Shown piece after piece: positions 59,180-64,000 of a DNA stretch of 64,000 bases (position 1 is its first letter; each line of letters starts with the position of its first letter). The translations under genes were made by a program, and so were the position numbers. The notes below the pieces were generated by a model. That model did not search any database. It was not told the origin of the DNA and was given only the letters and a program-made list of their open reading frames with translations. The DNA comes from [Phormidium] sp. LEGE 05292 (GTDB lineage: Bacteria; Cyanobacteriota; Cyanobacteriia; Cyanobacteriales; Aerosakkonemataceae): positions 28,162 to 92,161 of the forward strand of contig NZ_JADEWG010000009.1 of NCBI RefSeq assembly GCF_015207735.1, read 5' to 3'.

Positions 59180-60979
59180 TTACCAAGGCGACTCCAAAGT
59201 AACTTCCGAATTTTCTAATTTCTGAGTTGATTGAGAAGCTGATACACTCAAAAGCTGGGAAGCAATTTGTTCCCTTAAATCCATCGCTTCATCCAATTGA
59301 GAGGGGTCAATTAATTGAGAACGAGCAATCAACCTGGGACAAACTTGTTCGTGCCAAAGTTTTTCACATTCAGAAATCCTTTTTTGGTCAGATTTAGGAA
59401 TGGAAATAGTCAACGCATAAGGAATTGACCCCTCACCACCAGAAGAGTAACCTGGATTAGTAATCACGCACTTACCTTGGGGAAAGCGCATAATTTCATC
59501 CGGGGTAATAATAGGCATAGTCTGCAATCTATCAGCCCAAGTAACGCTTCTACCCTCCTTAGACTGAGTAATAGAGCGCTCTTTGACAATCAATTCTTTT
59601 TGACCGTAAGATTGAGAAAACTTTTCCGCAGTCGAGTAATTAGCAGGATTGTACAAAATTTTAGTACTGCAAGCACTCGATATTGCAGCTGCTAAATTCT
59701 CACCATAAGCATTAGCCAACTGCTCTAAACTTTGCACGCCCAAAACAAAACAAGCACCATTACTGCGATACTCATTAATCCATTGGGGTAAAGCATAAAG
59801 GAAAATAGAAGGCAATTCATCAATAAAGATTCCCAGAGGTTGAGAACGTGGTTGAGCCAAATTTTTAACAACAGTCATGTGAAAAGCAGCAGCTAATAAA
59901 GGGCCAACTGCATCTCGCCGCTCATCATCCAACTTGAAAATTAAAATTTGTTTGCCTGATAACTTAATAGGAACGGTAGTTTTTCCTAAAAAAGAAGATA
60001 GCAAATTCCGTTTGATGAACCCAGAAAAAATGCCAACTGTTGTAGTATCAATACTAGCAACCGTTTTTTCGCTATCTTTGGCTTTAAGATATTGGCGAAA
60101 ACTAGAAGCCACCCAAACTGAAACTTTGTGATGTTGAATTGCCGTAGCTAACTTACTAATAAATCCCTCAGTGGAAATCAAACCATAAACTGTACCCAAA
60201 TCGGGACAATCGCTGCTTTTAGCTAATTGAATCAAAGCCGTAGCTAACATATCGGCAGCTTTAGCAAAAAAGTCATTTTCTCCTTTATTACCACTAGCAT
60301 TAGCATTAATCACCCGAGCAATTTGAGTAGCGGTTTCTGCATCCTCCTCATTTCTCATAAAATCCAAAGGATTGATGACTTCAGAATAAGGCTCTCCAGG
60401 GGCGAAAATCCGCACATCATACCCATACCTGGCAGCCATTGGTGCTAACAATTGCATCTGGCTACCCTTCTTATCGTAGATAATTAAAGGGAAACCTTGT
60501 ACCATACAACTTTCGGCCATCCTATCAATAGAACCGTAAGTTTTACCACTTCCGGGCGCACCCAAAACTAAAATAGAACGTTCGGCATGAGGAATCCAAA
60601 CCGTAGGAGAAACACCTAAAAAAGTTTGAATTCTAGCTGCCATTCCTTGAAATTTACCCGACCACCAATAACGAGGAGAACCACACCAAAAGCAAACTTG
60701 ATTGTGCTGACGTTTACGGATTTGTTTGAGCGCCAGGTTAGTAGCTGCCAACTTTTCTGCTACTCCCACTACTCGTCCAGTCGAAATTTTTCCTTTCCTT
60801 TTGCCAGCTAGTTGAGTTAGAAGAATAATCAATACCAAAGCACCTATCATTCCTAGCCCTTGGGGGTTAGCAAAACTTTTGAATAATCCCGAAAAATCAA
60901 AGCTCGATTGATAGCCAGAAGCAGGTTTAGTTGCCACTGTTTTTTGAGGTGTTAGCTGTCCTAAGCGATCATTAATCAT
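59180..60979 (-). CDS. VirD4/TraG-type coupling ATPase
   Basis: 599 aa. A membrane segment lies near residues 43-57. A CxxC (97/100: CFWCGSPRYWWSG) follows, which is unusual. The ATPase domain has Walker A GAPGSGKT (140-147), then FPLIIYDKKGSQMQLLAP and Walker B LGIFIDELPSIFL. The later VITNPGYSSGG and the C-terminal region are typical of conjugation coupling proteins (TraG/TraD). It passes relaxosome or effector to a type IV channel. No relaxase is seen in this window; it may lie outside. The gene ends 46 bp from the HTH gene and overlaps the lipoprotein gene by 4 nt. Confidence 0.88.
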   Translation of the reverse strand: MINDRLGQLTPQKTVATKPASGYQSSFDFSGLFKSFANPQGLGMIGALVLIILLTQLAGKRKGKISTGRVVGVAEKLAATNLALKQIRKRQHNQVCFWCGSPRYWWSGKFQGMAARIQTFLGVSPTVWIPHAERSILVLGAPGSGKTYGSIDRMAESCMVQGFPLIIYDKKGSQMQLLAPMAARYGYDVRIFAPGEPYSEVINPLDFMRNEEDAETATQIARVINANASGNKGENDFFAKAADMLATALIQLAKSSDCPDLGTVYGLISTEGFISKLATAIQHHKVSVWVASSFRQYLKAKDSEKTVASIDTTTVGIFSGFIKRNLLSSFLGKTTVPIKLSGKQILIFKLDDERRDAVGPLLAAAFHMTVVKNLAQPRSQPLGIFIDELPSIFLYALPQWINEYRSNGACFVLGVQSLEQLANAYGENLAAAISSACSTKILYNPANYSTAEKFSQSYGQKELIVKERSITQSKEGRSVTWADRLQTMPIITPDEIMRFPQGKCVITNPGYSSGGEGSIPYALTISIPKSDQKRISECEKLWHEQVCPRLIARSQLIDPSQLDEAMDLREQIASQLLSVSASQSTQKLENSEVTLESPW

Positions 60980-61545
60980 GATTTAGATAGTTGATTGCGA
61001 ATACTTTTTATTGGTTGAAATGAGCTGCCATTAAAGCAGTAAGTTAAAGTTACTAAAGACTGCTGCTTAACTTGCTTGATTTCTAAGCAAGGTAAAGCAG
61101 TGGCAGAAATATCGGGGCTAATACTAATCAAAGAATCTTGTGGAGGCAGGTTAGGTTGCAAGTAAGTACTTAATACTTGCTGATACGATCGTTTTTTAGC
61201 CAAATAAGCCACATATAAACAACCAATTTTACCGCAAGTTTGCGGATGATTAAAGTTGAAGATGTGCAAATATCCATTATCCTTAGTCGGAATAGAAGCT
61301 GCTAGTACATTGTGCAAATGGTCAGGTGTAGCAGAAGTATTTTGGGAAACTGCTAATTGCCATAAACCAGATGGTACAGAATCAATTGTTTTCCAATTTA
61401 AAGGAACTGCTGCTACTGAATTACTGCTACAACCGTTAAGCAGTAAAGTACCAATAAGCAAGAAAATCGCTAAACTGAAATGGAATATTTGCACCAACCG
61501 CACCAATTTAGGTGAAGCAATGATTTTATCGTTCAAGATTTGCAT
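60976..61545 (-). CDS. Conjugation-cluster lipoprotein
   Basis: 189 aa. A hydrophobic signal (FSLAIFLLIGTLLLNGC) with the lipobox cysteine at 39 is followed by a soluble domain with cysteines (HPQTCGKIGCLYVAYLAKK, TALPCLEIKQ). Four-nt overlap with the coupling ATPase gene (ATGA) indicates coupled translation. No family recognised; presumably an envelope component of the transfer apparatus. Confidence 0.72.
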   Translation of the reverse strand: MQILNDKIIASPKLVRLVQIFHFSLAIFLLIGTLLLNGCSSNSVAAVPLNWKTIDSVPSGLWQLAVSQNTSATPDHLHNVLAASIPTKDNGYLHIFNFNHPQTCGKIGCLYVAYLAKKRSYQQVLSTYLQPNLPPQDSLISISPDISATALPCLEIKQVKQQSLVTLTYCFNGSSFQPIKSIRNQLSKS

Positions 61546-63338
61546 AAATTAGCTCGTTCTTTATAGCGTCTCAAAACATCTAAACCGTAACTTTTTAAAC
61601 TCAATCGCCCGAAAACATCAGTTGCTTGCCCATCAACTAAAGAAGCATCGCCGCCGAAATGCTTTTGAGCTATCCTTTCAATCAAACGTTCGCCCGCAAA
61701 AGGTAGCCCAGTGGTAGGGTCAATTTCAGAGGTAGTGCGTGTAATTTTGTTGAGTAAAGCAGCTTTCATCGCCGCTTCTTGGTCAGCTGGAGGGTAAAAC
61801 TGAAATAGCTCTGCTGGTGTAATAGTCGCGCCCGAATTAAGCTGATTCAACCATGCTTGACCACCTGGTTTATTAACTATTGCCTGTACTGCATAAGGGT
61901 TGTAACTCATATCTTGGTACTTACCCAAAGCACGTCCGCAGTTACGTCCCCCATCAGCACACACATAAGGGCCAATAGCATCAGGTTGACCGCTACTTTC
62001 TACAGAAGCAATGGCACTTTTGAGTGCAGCTACATTAACACCAGCAGGAGAATTAGCAACCGTAGGGCAGGGTTCATCAGGAGTTACCACCGGGGGTGAA
62101 GATGTAGCCAATGCCTCAGAGGTAGTGCTAGTTTGTGGGACAGAAGTTGCCCTCATCTGCTGGCTATCCAAAGTGCCAATAAATATTGGTGCGTTCACCC
62201 GATAGGTAAGGAAGGGAACTGGGCCAATAAAATAAGGCGTGGCACCGCAGAAGTTCTGAAAGCGGAAGTACAATGCAGTATCAACCGTATCAGTTGTTTC
62301 ATCTGGTTCCATGACCACTACCTTAAAAGCACTACCGAAAGGCAATCGTCCTGTAGGTTCTTGACCACCATTAACAAACTTCAAGCAACCCCAGCCGCCT
62401 TCTACTTGTTGATATTTACCCGATATCCAAGAACGACCTTCAAATTCACCACGTACAGTTCTTCCAGAGTTTTCCAAATCATCAAGTTCAATGTAGGGAC
62501 AATCTTGACCCTGACAAGGAACGGAAAAACCAGCTACATCCGAACCTGAGATAGTACGCCACCGCTTCTGTTCGGCTTTACCCCAAATAAAATCTATCCG
62601 GGCAAACACCTGACCTAACTGGGTTAAGGGAAGAGGAAATTCAGATAATGGCAGAGCATTTAGGGCAGGTACATCAGCAATCAGGGTATCTGACCAACCT
62701 TGAAATTGACCTAACTGCACAGATTCAACTTGGGGAATGTCACCAATTGTATATGCTGACAAATCAATTTCATTTAATTTTAACTCCCCTAAAGTTGGGT
62801 TTTGAGTTAATAAATCAGCAAGGGTAGAATTACTATCTACAATCAGTCCTTGGTTTTGCAGTAATGCCGCAATTGGAGGTACTTGATTTGCAGAAAAGTT
62901 ACCTAAAGAAGGCACGATATCAACCAAATGCTTCAGAGTTTGTTCACCTAGTAAGGGAAAGCTGTTGATAGCGATTGTTTTTAAGTCCAAGCCCTTGACA
63001 ATATTAGCCAAATTCAACAAATCAGGTTTGAGAGCAGTTTGAATATCTGCTAATGTCAAATATTGGTCTGGTGTTTGTCCTACCTTCCAAGTGCGTGTTT
63101 TTCCAGCAAAAGTGAAAGTACCGCTTTCTTGAATTGGAGGCAAGGAACCAAAGGATATTCTCTGCCAATCTGGTAGCAATGCTTGAGTTGCATTAGTTGA
63201 ATCAAATGCAGCTAATCTCATTGGTAAATTAAATTCTGTATTGAGTTTTTGTTGTGACATAATTGGCAAGTTCGCTGTGGTAAATATCACCAAACAGGAA
63301 GAGAACAATGCCAAAATGACAAAGCGAAAGCATTTCAT
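61533..63338 (-). CDS. Secreted protein with lytic-transglycosylase-like C-terminus
   Basis: 601 aa with an N-terminal signal (VILALFSSCLVIFTTANLP). The middle repeats TLADLLTQNPTLGELKLNEI-type leucine patterns. The C-terminal ~170 residues read ALKSAIASVESSGQPDAIG, GRALGKYQDMSY and ERLIERIAQKHFGGDASL, the SLT/lysozyme-like pattern with a catalytic-type Glu. It would open peptidoglycan locally for the conjugation channel. It overlaps the lipoprotein gene by 13 nt, in an operon with the coupling ATPase. Confidence 0.8.
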   Translation of the reverse strand: MKCFRFVILALFSSCLVIFTTANLPIMSQQKLNTEFNLPMRLAAFDSTNATQALLPDWQRISFGSLPPIQESGTFTFAGKTRTWKVGQTPDQYLTLADIQTALKPDLLNLANIVKGLDLKTIAINSFPLLGEQTLKHLVDIVPSLGNFSANQVPPIAALLQNQGLIVDSNSTLADLLTQNPTLGELKLNEIDLSAYTIGDIPQVESVQLGQFQGWSDTLIADVPALNALPLSEFPLPLTQLGQVFARIDFIWGKAEQKRWRTISGSDVAGFSVPCQGQDCPYIELDDLENSGRTVRGEFEGRSWISGKYQQVEGGWGCLKFVNGGQEPTGRLPFGSAFKVVVMEPDETTDTVDTALYFRFQNFCGATPYFIGPVPFLTYRVNAPIFIGTLDSQQMRATSVPQTSTTSEALATSSPPVVTPDEPCPTVANSPAGVNVAALKSAIASVESSGQPDAIGPYVCADGGRNCGRALGKYQDMSYNPYAVQAIVNKPGGQAWLNQLNSGATITPAELFQFYPPADQEAAMKAALLNKITRTTSEIDPTTGLPFAGERLIERIAQKHFGGDASLVDGQATDVFGRLSLKSYGLDVLRRYKERANLCKS

Positions 63339-63457
63339 AAAAAGCTAATCAAAAGCTGATAATAATTATTTTTAAATTAATCATTCAGTAATCTGTACTA
63401 ACTTGAGATAGAAAAATATCTACGTCAATAGTGATAGTGATTTCCAACAAAAAAATA

Positions 63458-63479
63458 CCGTTTCTTTAAGGAGAAACGG
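63458..63479 (-). terminator. Rho-independent terminator of the 85-aa gene
   Basis: CCGTTTCT pairs with AGAAACGG (8 bp, 6-nt loop). On the minus strand it is followed by TATTTTTTTG, a strong U-run. It ends the upstream gene at 63554. Confidence 0.85.
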
Positions 63480-63492
63480 CAATCAAGAAGAA

Positions 63493-63523
63493 GGGGTTAG
63501 GGGATGGGGTGTAAGGGTTAGGG
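63493..63523 (+). repeat. G-rich tract, potential G-quadruplex
   Basis: Five runs of 3-4 G (GGGG TTA GGGG AT GGGG TGTAA GGG TTA GGG) fit the quadruplex pattern. Located between two minus-strand genes. Similar in kind to the 14222-14253 repeat. Confidence 0.7.
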
Positions 63524-63553
63524 AAGAGAAGAATTTAAGAGTGGTTACTCTAA

Positions 63554-63811
63554 TTAAAAACCTGAATTGCTAGAGTAATCATGAGTAGGATTAGGATGGG
63601 AAAATGTCTCAGTGTAAGGGGTGTCGAAAACATTAATTTCGTAAGGATTTTCAGCATAAGCATTGGTAATATGCTCCGTATGATATGCGGTACTTTCAAC
63701 ACCCCAATTGTGGGAAGATGGAGCTAAATCATATCCAGAACCTCCCGCCCATCCATTATTCTCATTTTCCTCAAAAAGATTACCACCGTAAGCTTGATTT
63801 GGGTCGTTCAT
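63554..63811 (-). CDS. Small Gly/Asn/Tyr-rich protein
   Basis: 85 aa (MNDPNQAYGGNLFEENENNG, then HNWGVESTAYHTEHITNAY), low in hydrophobics, probably disordered. It has a good terminator 75 bp downstream, which supports it being expressed. No family recognised. Confidence 0.5.
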   Translation of the reverse strand: MNDPNQAYGGNLFEENENNGWAGGSGYDLAPSSHNWGVESTAYHTEHITNAYAENPYEINVFDTPYTETFSHPNPTHDYSSNSGF

Positions 63812-64000
63812 AAAGTTTACCGATTTACTAAATTAATTGCTTGATTTAATAGTATTAATTATTTCCCAATCATGGCTCTATCAAAAGCGATAAAGCAGCA
63901 AACACAAAAATCAAAACTAGAAATAGGTTGAGCCAAAATAATAGTTTATATTTACATAAACTACCAACTTAGAATAGAACAAAAACGCATTTTTCAGTAG
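63812..64000. other. Window end, no clear gene
   Basis: AT-rich. An open minus-strand frame runs from the window edge to 63923 (ending ...NINYYFGSTYF) but is too short to be called; it could be the end of a gene that begins outside. Confidence 0.3.

Noticed and set aside
63812..64000. Partial gene at the right window edge
   Set aside because: Only ~26 open codons without recognisable content.

Overview
The window reads as part of a large cyanobacterial plasmid, or a plasmid-like integrated element. The cyanobacterial signs are scattered HIP1 octamers (GCGATCGC), an XisH/XisI pair, cyanobacterial small-repeat families and gene families typical of filamentous cyanobacteria. The plasmid signs are a ParB-like protein, two archaeo-eukaryotic-type primases, a conjugation coupling ATPase and no ribosomal, tRNA or central-metabolism genes. 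The species cannot be named from sequence alone.

Layout. 0-9 kb (minus strand): a heavy-metal efflux operon with a membrane-fusion protein, two tandem HME-type RND pumps and a His-rich lipoprotein. 9.3-29.5 kb (mostly minus): a replication and nucleic-acid module with a 1412-aa two-barrel RNA polymerase of the cellular RdRP/QDE-1 type, small proteins, a Gp157-like protein, a ParB-like protein, a primase, beta clamp, delta', delta, a SAM methyltransferase, a compact family B DNA polymerase ending in a clamp-binding peptide, DnaX and a GIY-YIG nuclease. 29.6-34.6 kb (plus): an SDR oxidoreductase, then a MerR-like regulator, N6-adenine methyltransferase and restriction-endonuclease-like protein. 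34.9-40.2 kb: a cysteine-less HMA-like protein (plus), then on the minus strand an MrfA-like helicase, a DpdA/TGT-like DNA-modification enzyme with a DUF6884-like tail and two SSB-type proteins. 40.3-41.5 kb (plus): three small unknown genes. 42-52.6 kb (plus): a 2398-aa sigma-70/NTPase fusion and a PLD-SNF2 helicase, probably a conflict (defence) operon. 52.6-55 kb: tyrosine recombinase, XisH/XisI and a small membrane protein. 55-64 kb: a 1149-aa primase/DUF3987-type replication protein, an HTH regulator and a conjugation cluster (VirD4/TraG-like ATPase, lipoprotein, lytic-transglycosylase-like protein).

Two things stand out. First, the element carries most of its own replisome (PolB, clamp, three clamp-loader subunits, SSBs, primase) next to an RNA polymerase related to eukaryotic RNA-dependent RNA polymerases. 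Second, at least eleven minus-strand genes of this module, all between 9.5 and 40.2 kb, have a small hairpin with a UNAC-type tetraloop (GTNA on the plus strand) 28-37 nt upstream of the start codon. dnaN, ssb, the helicase and the DpdA-like gene are among them. Two more, the primase and polB, have a different hairpin at 33-34 nt. I saw none upstream of genes outside the module. This looks like a module-specific expression signal. Its reader is unknown; the resident polymerase, an RNA-binding regulator or an RNA-processing enzyme are all possible.

No CRISPR array, tRNA, rRNA or complete insertion sequence was seen. Functions are assigned by reading motifs; no database search was run.
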